Below, in pieces: positions 1 to 8,617 of a stretch of 64,000 nucleotides of DNA. The first letter of the stretch is position 1, and each line of letters begins with the position of its first letter. This DNA comes from an uncultured Psychroserpens sp. (GTDB taxonomy: Bacteria; Bacteroidota; Bacteroidia; Flavobacteriales; Flavobacteriaceae), in NCBI RefSeq assembly GCF_947501425.1, contig NZ_CANMVN010000001.1, positions 496,001 to 560,000 of the forward strand, read 5' to 3'. The translations under genes and the position numbers were made by a program. The notes under the pieces are model-generated. The model searched no databases and was not told the origin of the DNA. It saw nothing but the letters and a program-made list of their open reading frames with translations.

Positions 1-1506
1 GTAGATGTTTTTATAGTATTGCGCTCTTTCCGAATACAATTTAAAATCATCCTCCTTTCCCATAGCTTTCGCCATTTGTGCAATGGTCCAATCGTCATAT
101 GCATACTCTAAAGTTTTAGATACTGACTCACTTTCTTCTTCCACTGGGATAAAGCCAAATTGTTTATAGGATTTAAGTCCTAATTTATCTCTTGTAGCTG
201 AATGCTTCATGGCCTCAAAAGCTTTTTCAACATCGTAGTCTTTAATGCCTTTCATATAAGCGTCAGATATTACAGGAACAGCGTGATAACCAATCATACA
301 TCCTGTATAACAAGCGGAAAGATCCCAAATTGGCATAATGCCACCTTCAGCATATTTGGCTAGAAACGTATTGATAAAGTCGTTAGTTCTGTCTTGTTCA
401 ATTATGGTGTAAAGCGGATGTGCAGCCCGATAGGTGTCCCAAAGTGAAAAGACCGTGTAATAGTCAAAATCTTTGGTCTGATGAACCTCCAAGTCCATAC
501 CACGATAGCGACCATCAACATCCTGATAAAGATTAGGAGCAATCATGCTATGATATAATGAAGTGTAGAAGTTTGTTTTGTAATCTTCATTTGATGATTC
601 TATGACTATTTTTTCGAGTTGCGTTTCCCAAAGGTTTTGGGCTTTCGATTTTATATCTTCAAATGAACTGTTACCAATCTCCTGATGTAAGTTGTTTTTA
701 GCACCTTCATTATCAACTGCTGAAATTCCAACTCTAATATAAATCGGCTCATTGTTTGGGTTATCAAATTCTACAGCCGCTTTTTTGCTTTGGTATTTGT
801 AGTTTTTAGAGATTGCAGTACCCTTTTCCTCGTAAGTCATATTTTTAATGGGCTTTGAAAACTCAATATGATAAAATAAGCGTTGATCGGTAGCCCATGC
901 TTTAGAATGTCTAAAACCTGAAATGGTAGAGTCGTTAATTTTTTGGATTTTGTAATCTAAAACTTCATCACGATGCTCCAGATCTAAAATTACGTATTGA
1001 TTTTTAGCCGAAGGAAATTGATATTTATGAATACCACTTCTATTAGACACTGTAAGTTCTACATCAATATTGGTTGAGTCTAGATGTACTTTGTAGTAAC
1101 CAGGTTCTGCTGTTTCGTTATTGTGAGAGAAATGATCTCGATAGCCTTTACTGTTATCACTACCGTTGTTAAAATAAACGCCATTAGTTGGCATGAGTAG
1201 TATGTCTCCATAATCGCTTACGCCAGTTCCACTAAGGTGTGTATGAGAAAAGCCATAAATGTATTCATCACTGTAATGATAACCAGAGCAACCATCCCAA
1301 CCGTCTAGTCTTGTGTCTGGACTTAGTTGCATCATTCCAAATGGCATAGTTGCCCCAGGATAGGTATGTCCATGTCCACCAGTACCAATAAACGGATTTA
1401 CATGTGTAATAAGAGGCTTATCTTTTTTAGCAATTTCTATTGATGGGTCGGGTTTGCAGCTAGTTAGAATTAGAGCTATCAAAACAATAGAACATAGATA
1501 TTTCAT
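1..1506 (-). CDS. GH92 alpha-mannosidase lipoprotein (partial, C-terminus beyond left edge)
   Basis: This reading frame is open to the window edge, so only the first 502 codons of a protein that is usually about 750 residues long are present. It starts at an ATG (1506-1504) with a lipoprotein signal peptide ending in LTSC, so it is probably anchored in the outer membrane or periplasm. Family GH92 is recognised by NPFIGTGGHGHTYPG, then DGCSGYHYSD, SHTHLSGTG and SLWDTYRAAHPLYT. GH92 enzymes are calcium-dependent exo-alpha-mannosidases that trim mannose from glycans; the catalytic acid/base region lies in the missing C-terminal half. It is transcribed divergently from the metallophosphoesterase. 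A near-consensus -7 box (TATCTTTT on the minus strand, 1529-1536) lies just upstream. Linkage specificity cannot be read from this part. Confidence 0.9.
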   Translation of the reverse strand, partial: MKYLCSIVLIALILTSCKPDPSIEIAKKDKPLITHVNPFIGTGGHGHTYPGATMPFGMMQLSPDTRLDGWDGCSGYHYSDEYIYGFSHTHLSGTGVSDYGDILLMPTNGVYFNNGSDNSKGYRDHFSHNNETAEPGYYKVHLDSTNIDVELTVSNRSGIHKYQFPSAKNQYVILDLEHRDEVLDYKIQKINDSTISGFRHSKAWATDQRLFYHIEFSKPIKNMTYEEKGTAISKNYKYQSKKAAVEFDNPNNEPIYIRVGISAVDNEGAKNNLHQEIGNSSFEDIKSKAQNLWETQLEKIVIESSNEDYKTNFYTSLYHSMIAPNLYQDVDGRYRGMDLEVHQTKDFDYYTVFSLWDTYRAAHPLYTIIEQDRTNDFINTFLAKYAEGGIMPIWDLSACYTGCMIGYHAVPVISDAYMKGIKDYDVEKAFEAMKHSATRDKLGLKSYKQFGFIPVEEESESVSKTLEYAYDDWTIAQMAKAMGKEDDFKLYSERAQYYKNIY

Positions 1507-1595
1507 AGAGGATGTCTTTATTCGATCCAAAAGATACTAAATCTTAACGTATCGTTAAATATATTTCAACGAGTTACTTCCTTTTCAAAATGCCG

Positions 1596-1603
1596 TATCT
1601 TTG
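1596..1603 (+). promoter_or_regulatory. Bacteroidota -7 promoter element (TATCTTTG)
   Basis: This is an exact match to the TAnnTTTG -7 box of the Bacteroidota primary sigma factor, 14 bases before the ATG of the metallophosphoesterase. It implies a very short leader of roughly 8 bases. No clear TTTG -33 element is visible at the expected distance. Confidence 0.55.
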
Positions 1604-1617
1604 GAAAAACTTCACCT

Positions 1618-2844
1618 ATGCTTCGTTGGATTATATTTATTTTAATCTATAGTTTTTTTTCATTTTACGGATTTCAAGCTGTTAAGACGGTTACTAAAGC
1701 CACATGGTTACATTATCTATTCATTACAGTTGCTGTTATTATTGCAGGAAACTTCATCTATCAAATATCGTCTGGTACAGAGGGTCGTGTTCTTAATCCA
1801 GCTAAAAGTTATGCTTTTGGATTTCTGTTAGCATTTATGTCCTTGAATTTGATTACAGTACCTGTATTACTTGGTGAAGATATTATTAGAAGTGTTTTAG
1901 GCTTATATGATAAATTGGTGACCAAAGAAGAATTCTATCTGCCATCAAGACGAAAGTTTATAAGTCAAATAGCACTTGGCTTGGCTGCTATTCCGTTTAC
2001 ATCTTTACTTTACGGAATGTACAAAGGCAAATATAAGTTTAGAGTTTTGGAGTATGTCCTTCATTTTGAAGACCTCCCTGATGCTTTTGATGGGTACAAG
2101 ATTACTCAAATAAGTGACGTACATTCAGGAAGTTTTGATAATGCTGAAAAGATAGCTTATGGTGTTAATCTCATCAATGAGCAAGAGTCAGATGCTATTA
2201 TGTTTACAGGTGATTTGGTTAATAATAAGGCTTCTGAAATGCTTCCATGGAAAGATCTGTTCTCTACTTTAAAAGCTAAGGATGGCGTGTTTTCGGTTTT
2301 AGGAAATCACGATTATGGCGATTATGTCAATTGGGAATCTGATGACGCATATAGACAAAATCTAGAAGATCTTAAATCCTTACAGAAGGAAATGGGCTAT
2401 GACCTGCTACTTAATGAAAGCAGATATATTGAGAGAAATGGACAACGAATAGCTGTTGTAGGTGTTGAGAATTGGGGAAAAGGCGGATTTAAGAAGGCAG
2501 GAGATCTTAGAAAAGCTACAGAAAGTATCCATGCTGATGACTTTAAAATATTAATGAGCCATGATCCAAGCCATTGGGAGGAATGCGTCATTCATGATGA
2601 TTACCATTATCATTTGACCTTAAGTGGTCATACTCATGGTATGCAATTTGGAATAGAAATACCAGGCTGGATTAAATGGAGTCCAGTAAAATGGCGTTAT
2701 AAGCATTGGGCAGGAATTTATGAGCAACTAGGACAATACCTTAATGTAAATCGCGGATTTGGTTATTTAGCGTATCCTGGTCGAGTTGGAATTTGGCCTG
2801 AAGTTACAGTAATTACCCTTAAAAAAGGTTCAAATACTGTATAA
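1618..2844 (+). CDS. membrane-anchored calcineurin-like metallophosphoesterase
   Basis: This 408-residue protein has about four hydrophobic segments in its first 150 residues (starts near 1, 31, 66 and 113), followed by a calcineurin-type metallophosphoesterase domain. The metal-binding signature is complete: SDVH (D167, H169), GDLV (D199), GNHD (N230, H231), MSHDP and SGHTHG. This is the YaeI/YkuE-like subgroup, whose characterised members hydrolyse phosphoester or pyrophosphate bonds of lipids such as UDP-diacylglucosamine; the substrate here is unknown. The catalytic domain follows the membrane segments, which fits action on a lipid-linked substrate at the inner membrane. It is a single gene behind its own -7 promoter, with the thioredoxin-like gene 144 bases downstream. 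Confidence 0.87.
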   Translation: MLRWIIFILIYSFFSFYGFQAVKTVTKATWLHYLFITVAVIIAGNFIYQISSGTEGRVLNPAKSYAFGFLLAFMSLNLITVPVLLGEDIIRSVLGLYDKLVTKEEFYLPSRRKFISQIALGLAAIPFTSLLYGMYKGKYKFRVLEYVLHFEDLPDAFDGYKITQISDVHSGSFDNAEKIAYGVNLINEQESDAIMFTGDLVNNKASEMLPWKDLFSTLKAKDGVFSVLGNHDYGDYVNWESDDAYRQNLEDLKSLQKEMGYDLLLNESRYIERNGQRIAVVGVENWGKGGFKKAGDLRKATESIHADDFKILMSHDPSHWEECVIHDDYHYHLTLSGHTHGMQFGIEIPGWIKWSPVKWRYKHWAGIYEQLGQYLNVNRGFGYLAYPGRVGIWPEVTVITLKKGSNTV

Positions 2845-2988
2845 TGACATGGAAATGTTATATTTACTTTGAAATTGTTTATTTTTATAAACATGTCAGA
2901 GTGAACCTAATGAGTGATACTATTTAAAGTATTACCAAAAAAATTATGTAGGTTTGTATATACATATTTGATTTAAAAGTTTAAACGT

Positions 2989-3285
2989 ATGTCAAAATTT
3001 GGGGAACTTATAGATGTGGATATTCCTGTTCTGTTGGATTTTTTTACAGAATGGAATGAACAATCTACTGCAATGCATCCAGTAATGCGAGATGTTGCTG
3101 CTGCTTTAGGTGACAAAGCTAAAGTCATCAAAATTGACGTTGATAAAAATAAAGAGCTAGCCGAAGCATTACGCGTTAAAGGTCTACCAACACTCATTAT
3201 TTATAAAAATGGAGAGATGAAATGGAGGCATAGCGGTGAGCAAGATGCCAATACATTAATTGGTATTGTTCAGGAGTATATCTAA
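2989..3285 (+). CDS. thioredoxin-fold protein lacking the CXXC active site
   Basis: This 98-residue protein has the length and the secondary-structure landmarks of thioredoxin: VLLDFFTEW, IDVDKNKELA, the cis-proline motif GLPTL and IYKNGE. At the place where WCGPC should stand it reads WNEQS, and it has no cysteine at all. It therefore cannot do dithiol-disulfide exchange. A chaperone-like, scaffolding or partner-binding role is inference only. It begins at ATG 2989 and ends in a 4-base convergent overlap with the polysaccharide deacetylase gene on the other strand. A weak -7-like box (CATATTTG, 2963-2970) lies upstream. Confidence 0.85.
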   Translation: MSKFGELIDVDIPVLLDFFTEWNEQSTAMHPVMRDVAAALGDKAKVIKIDVDKNKELAEALRVKGLPTLIIYKNGEMKWRHSGEQDANTLIGIVQEYI

Positions 3286-3935
3286 ACGTCAAGTGTCTTA
3301 AATTCAAATCCCTTTTTGCTAAAGACTTCTAATACCTTTGGAAGCGTATATTTCATATTTTTTGATGCTTTAACACTGTCGTGAAAAACAATGATACTTC
3401 CTTTTTTTGCTTTTGAAATTACATTTTCTAAACATTTTTCTTCGGAAATATCTTGCTCCCAATCAAAAGATAGCACATCCCACATGATAATTTTATAACC
3501 TAGTTCTATTAGTTTTTTCCCTTGTTGAGGTTTTATTTGTCCGTAAGGTGGACGAAAGAGTTTGTCGTGAGATGTATTTAAAGTTTTAATTTGTTGATCA
3601 ATAATAGACTGAGCTTTATCAATATCTATCAAATAATCTTTAGTCTTAGTTTTCCAGCCCTTGACATGATGTTGAGTGTGGTTACCAATTAGATGACCCT
3701 GACTAAGAATATCTCGAAAAATTGCAGGATATTTTTCAATATTAGACCCAATACAGAAAAAGGTAGCTTTTGCATTGTATGCTTTTAGTGTCTCAAGAGT
3801 CCATGTTGTTATCTCTGGAGTTGGACCATCATCAAAAGTGAGATATAACTCCTTGTTTTTAGTAGAAACATCCCAAATATAATTTGGGAAAAGCTTCTTG
3901 GCAACTAATGGTGTTTTTATAGGAGCAATTTTCAA
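3282..3935 (-). CDS. polysaccharide deacetylase (NodB homology domain, CE4)
   Basis: This 217-residue protein is a nearly bare NodB domain. Motif 1 is TFDDGP with the catalytic base and metal Asp; motif 2 is GNHTQHH with metal His residues; motif 3 is FRPPYG; motif 4 includes WDVLSFDW; motif 5 is IVFHDS. CE4 enzymes remove N- or O-acetyl groups from peptidoglycan, chitin-like or surface polysaccharides. There is no convincing signal peptide, which is unusual if the substrate is extracellular. The start appears to be TTG at 3935-3933, five bases after the stop of the DUF2723 gene, so the two are probably co-transcribed. Its stop overlaps that of the thioredoxin-like gene by four bases. Substrate is not predictable. 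Confidence 0.88.
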   Translation of the reverse strand: MKIAPIKTPLVAKKLFPNYIWDVSTKNKELYLTFDDGPTPEITTWTLETLKAYNAKATFFCIGSNIEKYPAIFRDILSQGHLIGNHTQHHVKGWKTKTKDYLIDIDKAQSIIDQQIKTLNTSHDKLFRPPYGQIKPQQGKKLIELGYKIIMWDVLSFDWEQDISEEKCLENVISKAKKGSIIVFHDSVKASKNMKYTLPKVLEVFSKKGFEFKTLDV

Positions 3936-3940
3936 AACGT

Positions 3941-6900
3941 CTATTGTTGAATACCTAAAATGCTATCTATAGTATCTTTGGGTATGTCTCTATCTTCTCT
4001 TACAGGTTTTGATTGTGTGTCTTCATCACTTATGAAATGCGTAAAAAGCTTGAGATAGTTATTGAATTTTTCAGTTTCCTGAATAGCAAACTCCTTATCG
4101 TTATATATCACGAGGATATCTACTAAATTCCTGTACCATTCAATATCTGTAACAATCTCGTCGAGATATCTGGTTTGGTTTTCAATGGTGAGTCCACTCC
4201 AATAGGTTAGTTTTTCCTGATAAACCCTAGACACCTCAGTGTAAAGTTTTCTGGCTTTTTCTTTATTGCCTATTTCATAGTAACCACTAATATACGGATC
4301 AAGAAGTGTGTAATAACCAAATTTGTCTACTGGCATTTTTTCCATTGCCAGATCGGCGACATTTTCTGCTTTGTCAAGTTGATCCTCATTAATTAATAGT
4401 TCCATCAGTCTGGCGAGATTACCTCTGTAAGTAATTCCATTTTTTCGAGTTTCTACATCGTGATAAATCTCATCACTACCACTGTTACCCCAATCCCAAG
4501 ACATTACTTTTTCATACATGAGTTCAGAATCAATTCGACCCATATCAAAAGGATTTGCTCTATCTACTGGTGTTTTTATTGGTACAAGTTTGTAGCATAA
4601 ACCATCTAATTGTAAATAGTCTTTCATCCATATATAATCCTCATCACTAAACGCTCCGCCAGTAAAATAAATTGGACGTTTCCATTCGTTATTGGCAATG
4701 ATATCAAGCATTAAGAGACGATTTTTGTATAAGCCTCCATTAGTGATTTTTATGTCTAGATATGGCTCTATATTATCTTCGTCTTTTGGTTTTACTATTC
4801 CACTTTCACGAACATTCGCTTTATTAACCGGAACGCGTACATTGCTTGTTGGAAGATAATTGGCGTTTCTTAATTGTTTAGGATAGCCCGATGGGTCTTC
4901 CCCTGTTGCTCTTAAAGCATAGGCAAGTTTATATTTTGGATCATCATTTGAAATGAAATCAACAAAGTCTTTGATTAGAAATGTGTCTTTGGTAATCTCA
5001 TTTTTCATGATGTAATCACGAGTGCCATATTTATATTGATCATGAGTTAATTGTGACGGAATTGGATCACTCTCATAAGCCTTGCGTTTCATTTGATCTA
5101 TATACCAATCTGTTTGAAATAAACTAGTATTCACTACTCTAACATCTGTTCTAACCCCTTCAATTTCTTGAAGGTACCACAATGGGAAACTATCATTGTC
5201 ACCAATGGTAAATAATATGGCATTTGGAGCACAGGATTCTAAATATTTTCTGGCCATTGCTTGAGCTGTATATTTTTCAGACCTGTCGTGATCATCCCAA
5301 TTTTCAGCTGCTAGAATTCCAGGAACTAAAACCAGGCAAACTAAGGTTACTGCAGGAGCTAAAAATTTGGAGTTGGCATATTTCCGAAGAAGGTCAAAAA
5401 TAGCATACACACCAAAGCCAATCCAAATAGCAAATACGTAGAAAGAACCAACTACAGAGTAATCTCTTTCACGAGGCTCAAATGGTCTTACATTGGTATA
5501 AAACTGTATGGCTAAGCCTGTCATTAAAAAGAAAACAAGTAATAACCAAAAGCGTTTTGGATCTTTTGAAAGCACAAATAAAAATCCAAAAATTCCAAGA
5601 ATCAATGGAAGCATGTAGTAGGTGTTTCTTGCTTTATTGTTGGCTACATCACTAGGTAAATTATCTTGAGACATACCTAAATGAATTTCATCAATAGCTT
5701 TTATTCCAGTAATCCAATTCCCATGTAGATCGTTATATTTTCCTTGAATATCATCTTGTCTTCCAGAGAAATTCCACATAAAATAACGCCAGTACATATA
5801 TCCAAACTGATATTCCATCATATACCACAGATTATCTCCAAACGATGGCTTTTCAACGTCGAGAAAGTCTCTACCAAATTGTTTCAGAAAGCTATTGTAG
5901 TCTTCATAATCTATTTTTCCTTGAGCAACCTCATTCCTAAAGTCATTAACTAGCGTTCTTACCTGATTTTCCATTTGGTATTCAGGTTTAATTTTGAAAT
6001 CCAACAACCCTGTAAACATCATGTAGTTTTCAGCATGCTCAAAACTCCACATTCTTGGTAATGCCGCAGCATGTTTAGAATTGTAATTTTGTTCGGCGTT
6101 TTCCCAATCATTTACAATTATATATTTGCCTTTTTCATAGTCTTTTTCATATTTAGGCTTGGCATCTGTATAAGGATCATTTTCATCTAACCCAGAGTAT
6201 TGGTCTGTAAATAAAGGACCATAAAACAAATGAGTTTTTGGGTATTGTTCAAGGTTATAATACGCTAGAAGTTCTCTTGCACTAGAAGGATTATTCTCAT
6301 TGATAATAACATTAGCATTGGCTCTAATAGGTAACATGATCCATGACGAGAATCCAATGAAAATAAAAATCAAACACAATGTGAGTGTGTTAGCATATTT
6401 ATAGCCTTTTTTTCGAGTGTGTTTTAAACCGAAGTAAAATGCAGCAATAACAACTACTCCAGCAATGATAGATCCAGAATTAAATGGCAGACCAACAGTA
6501 TTGACAAAGAAAATTTCCGAAACACTAAATAGTCTAAGTGCATTTGGAAGTAGTAATTTGAATATAAAAAGTAATATAGCAGCTGAAATTACGTTGGCAA
6601 GAATGAAATTTTTAACTGTGATAGTTTTGTAATTCTTAAAGTAATAAATCAGTCCTAAAGCAGGAATTGTGAGTAATCCCATAAAGTGGACTCCAAAAGA
6701 TAAACCAATTACAAAAGCAATAAGAATCAGCCATCTATGACCTCTCGGTTTGTGCATATCCTTTTCCCAACGTAATCCTAGATAGAAAAGAATAGACATG
6801 ATTAGGGTTGCCATGGCATAAACTTCAGTTTCTACCGCATTGAACCAAAATGAGTCAGTAAACGTAAATGCTAAGCTACCAACGAGTGCACTACCTAAAA

Positions 6901-7264
6901 TAGCAATAGAGGCATTTGTTGATAATTGATCATCTTCTTCTTTGACGAGTTTACGCAATAGTATTGTGATGGTCCAAAACATGAATAGTATTGTAAAAGC
7001 ACTTGAAACAGCACTCATCATATTCAACATAGCACCAATTTGAGCTGGCTCTAGGGCAAACATTGAAAAAAATGCACCTAACATTTGAAATAAAGGAGCT
7101 CCAGGTGGATGTCCAACTTGTAATTTAGATGAGGTTAATATATATTCTCCAGCATCCCAGAAGCTTACCGTTGGTTCTATGGTTAACGCATAGGTGATTA
7201 AAGCAATCGCAAAAGCGAGCCATCCTAAGATGGTATTCCATTTCTTGAAGTTGAAATGTGTCAT
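3941..7264 (-). CDS. DUF2723 (TMEM260-type, GT117-like) multi-pass membrane protein
   Basis: This 1107-residue protein carries the DUF2723 domain at its N-terminus: a first membrane helix followed by an acidic loop (DAGEY, D37 and E40) and GHPPGAP, then about ten further hydrophobic helices up to around residue 660. The C-terminal 450 residues are soluble and end in helical repeat-like sequence (about 940-1050). The human family member TMEM260 is a protein O-mannosyltransferase, and the helix plus acidic-loop arrangement resembles PMT/GT-C glycosyltransferases using lipid-linked sugar donors. A role in protein or surface O-glycosylation is therefore likely but inferred. It precedes the polysaccharide deacetylase by five bases on the same strand, so the pair may act on one surface glycan. 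Confidence 0.82.
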   Translation of the reverse strand: MTHFNFKKWNTILGWLAFAIALITYALTIEPTVSFWDAGEYILTSSKLQVGHPPGAPLFQMLGAFFSMFALEPAQIGAMLNMMSAVSSAFTILFMFWTITILLRKLVKEEDDQLSTNASIAILGSALVGSLAFTFTDSFWFNAVETEVYAMATLIMSILFYLGLRWEKDMHKPRGHRWLILIAFVIGLSFGVHFMGLLTIPALGLIYYFKNYKTITVKNFILANVISAAILLFIFKLLLPNALRLFSVSEIFFVNTVGLPFNSGSIIAGVVVIAAFYFGLKHTRKKGYKYANTLTLCLIFIFIGFSSWIMLPIRANANVIINENNPSSARELLAYYNLEQYPKTHLFYGPLFTDQYSGLDENDPYTDAKPKYEKDYEKGKYIIVNDWENAEQNYNSKHAAALPRMWSFEHAENYMMFTGLLDFKIKPEYQMENQVRTLVNDFRNEVAQGKIDYEDYNSFLKQFGRDFLDVEKPSFGDNLWYMMEYQFGYMYWRYFMWNFSGRQDDIQGKYNDLHGNWITGIKAIDEIHLGMSQDNLPSDVANNKARNTYYMLPLILGIFGFLFVLSKDPKRFWLLLVFFLMTGLAIQFYTNVRPFEPRERDYSVVGSFYVFAIWIGFGVYAIFDLLRKYANSKFLAPAVTLVCLVLVPGILAAENWDDHDRSEKYTAQAMARKYLESCAPNAILFTIGDNDSFPLWYLQEIEGVRTDVRVVNTSLFQTDWYIDQMKRKAYESDPIPSQLTHDQYKYGTRDYIMKNEITKDTFLIKDFVDFISNDDPKYKLAYALRATGEDPSGYPKQLRNANYLPTSNVRVPVNKANVRESGIVKPKDEDNIEPYLDIKITNGGLYKNRLLMLDIIANNEWKRPIYFTGGAFSDEDYIWMKDYLQLDGLCYKLVPIKTPVDRANPFDMGRIDSELMYEKVMSWDWGNSGSDEIYHDVETRKNGITYRGNLARLMELLINEDQLDKAENVADLAMEKMPVDKFGYYTLLDPYISGYYEIGNKEKARKLYTEVSRVYQEKLTYWSGLTIENQTRYLDEIVTDIEWYRNLVDILVIYNDKEFAIQETEKFNNYLKLFTHFISDEDTQSKPVREDRDIPKDTIDSILGIQQ

Positions 7265-7366
7265 AAAACTAGTCTATTTAATGCGAGCGAATTTAGTAAT
7301 AATTATGATAAACACTACAGATTTTAAGTAAACGTTACCATTTTTTGATTATTTTATATAAAATTA

Positions 7367-7397
7367 TTTGTGCAAATAAAACTTTGTACTAAATTTG
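7367..7397 (+). promoter_or_regulatory. full Bacteroidota promoter for tRNA-Gln
   Basis: A TTTG -33 element (7367-7370) and a TAAATTTG -7 element (7390-7397) are separated by 19 bases, the ideal Bacteroidota sigma-A spacing. The tRNA begins 18 bases after the -7 box. Confidence 0.75.
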
Positions 7398-7414
7398 CAT
7401 CCTCATTTAGAGAA

Positions 7415-7487
7415 TGGCCTATGGTGTAACTGGCAACACGTCTGGTTTTGGTCCAGAAGAGTCTAGGTTCGAGCCCTAGTAGGCCAA
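7415..7487 (+). tRNA. tRNA-Gln (anticodon TTG)
   Basis: The 73-base sequence folds into a full cloverleaf. The acceptor stem is TGGCCTA (7415-7421) with TAGGCCA (7480-7486) and an A discriminator at 7487. The anticodon stem TCTGG/CCAGA encloses the loop TTTTGGT with anticodon TTG, which reads CAA glutamine codons. The T arm contains GGTTCGAG flanked by CTA/TAG pairing. The CCA end is not encoded. It has its own promoter and terminator, and its 3' end is repeated 111 bases downstream. Confidence 0.95.
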
Positions 7488-7498
7488 CTAAATACAAA

Positions 7499-7529
7499 AA
7501 GTCTTTGCTTTCACAGCAAGGGCTTTTTT
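7499..7529 (+). terminator. intrinsic terminator after tRNA-Gln
   Basis: AGTCTTTGCT pairs with AGCAAGGGCT (two G-U pairs) around a short loop and is followed by six T residues, starting 12 bases past the tRNA 3' end. Confidence 0.7.
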
Positions 7530-7582
7530 GTTTTCTAATAGTTTTTCATGGCGAGAAGTTCATACCGAAAAGAATTTCGGTA

Positions 7583-7599
7583 AGCCCTAGTAGGCCAAC
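7583..7599 (+). repeat. second copy of the tRNA-Gln 3' end
   Basis: AGCCCTAGTAGGCCAAC is an exact 17-base repeat of 7472-7488, which covers the 3' half of the T arm, the acceptor 3' strand and the following base. Both copies are followed shortly by AAAAAGTCTT and a terminator hairpin. The 5' part of a tRNA is absent. It is either a decayed tandem tRNA copy or an old attachment-site duplication. Confidence 0.75.
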
Positions 7600-7629
7600 A
7601 AAAAGTCTTCCAGCACTGGAAGACTTTTT
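7600..7629. terminator. strong bidirectional terminator between tRNA-Gln region and usp gene
   Basis: A 13-base perfect stem (7600-7612 with 7617-7629) with a GCAC loop has an A run on one side and a T run on the other. It can therefore stop transcription from the tRNA side and from the convergent universal stress protein gene, whose stop codon is 21 bases away. Confidence 0.8.
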
Positions 7630-7649
7630 CTTTTTATGGTTTTTTAATC

Positions 7650-8474
7650 CTAGATTTTAAATGTAATTACGGGTCGATTTGCATGATTTACAAGATCCTC
7701 ACTAATACTTCCATTGAAGAAATGTGCAATACCTTGTCTACCGTGTGTACTGATACCAATAAGATCTGCATCAATTTGTTTTGAAAAATTAAGCACTCCC
7801 TTTTCTATAGATTCATCATTGTAAATATTTACCGTGTAGTTTTTAAAACTATAATCTTCAATAAATTTACTAATCCTATCATTAGCTTTAGCTGTAGTTG
7901 TAAAATTACTAGCTGTATTAACCATCAGTAAATGTATTTGAGCTCCAAAGGCCATGGCAAATTCAGTAGCTTGCCTGTAGGTTTCTTTATTGTCTTTTTT
8001 GAAATCAGATGCAAAGACAATGTCATCAACACTAAAATCGTCATGATCATTTTTAATCACTAAAACAGGGACATCAGAGTTTCGAACTGCTTTTTCAGCA
8101 TTAGACCCAACAAACATCTCTTTGATACCACTTGCACCATGAGAACCCATTGTAATCATGGTAATACCATGTTCTTTACAGATGTTTGAAATTCCGTTAA
8201 AAGACCCATCAGGCTTTACAATTTCATGTACGGTAAGTCCTTTTAAATACTCACTGTTCATTATGTCTTCAAATTTTTGATGTGCCATTTTCATGAAAAA
8301 CATAACTTCAGGAACATCTGCATGAGTACTTACAGCATCAATTTCCTGCAATGGAATTTCCAGCATGTGCAGCAAGTAAATTTCACTGCCATGTTTTTTC
8401 GCGATTTGTGAAGCCACTTTTAAAGCATTTTCTGCTTCTTGTGAAAAATCTGTTGGAACTAATATTTTTTTCAT
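7650..8474 (-). CDS. tandem-domain universal stress protein
   Basis: This 274-residue protein contains two UspA domains in tandem (about 1-142 and 147-274). The first begins KKILVPTDFSQEA and ends with the ATP-loop motif GSHGASGIKEMFVGSNAEKAV followed by VPVLVIK. The second has ISTHGRQGIAHFFNGSISEDL and RPVITFKI. The Gly-rich G-2x-G-9x-G(S/T)-like pattern suggests nucleotide binding in both halves. These proteins are cytoplasmic and linked to stress and growth arrest; a precise role cannot be given. It is a monocistronic gene that converges on the tRNA-Gln region with a shared strong terminator. A near-consensus -7 box (TAAATTTA, 8499-8506) lies upstream. Confidence 0.92.
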   Translation of the reverse strand: MKKILVPTDFSQEAENALKVASQIAKKHGSEIYLLHMLEIPLQEIDAVSTHADVPEVMFFMKMAHQKFEDIMNSEYLKGLTVHEIVKPDGSFNGISNICKEHGITMITMGSHGASGIKEMFVGSNAEKAVRNSDVPVLVIKNDHDDFSVDDIVFASDFKKDNKETYRQATEFAMAFGAQIHLLMVNTASNFTTTAKANDRISKFIEDYSFKNYTVNIYNDESIEKGVLNFSKQIDADLIGISTHGRQGIAHFFNGSISEDLVNHANRPVITFKI

Positions 8475-8531
8475 TTGATTGAGTAGTTTAGTGTTCTATA
8501 AATTTAATAATAAAAATCGAAACCTGCACAC

Positions 8532-8563
8532 TTGTGAAAATCAATTAAAATGTTGTATATTTG
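8532..8563 (+). promoter_or_regulatory. promoter of the rimP-nusA-infB operon
   Basis: TTG at 8532-8534 and TATATTTG at 8556-8563 (exact -7 consensus) are separated by 21 bases. Transcription should start near 8570, giving a leader of about 58 bases before rimP. Confidence 0.65.
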
Positions 8564-8591
8564 CAGCGTTGTTTGAAGAAAAAAGAATAAT

Positions 8592-8617
8592 GAGCGGACG
8601 GAAAGTCCGCTCTTTTT
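8592..8617 (+). promoter_or_regulatory. terminator-like hairpin in the rimP leader (possible attenuator)
   Basis: GAGCGGAC (8592-8599) and GTCCGCTC (8605-8612) form a perfect GC-rich 8-base stem with a 5-base GGAAA loop, followed directly by five T residues. It lies after the operon promoter and 10 bases before the rimP ATG, so it would sit in the mRNA leader. The form is that of an intrinsic terminator. Attenuation of an operon that encodes the termination factor NusA is a reasonable inference. Confidence 0.65.

Noticed and set aside
7448-7660. A 70-codon plus-strand reading frame across the tRNA-Gln region
   Set aside because: It begins inside the tRNA, runs through two terminator hairpins and has no recognisable protein features.
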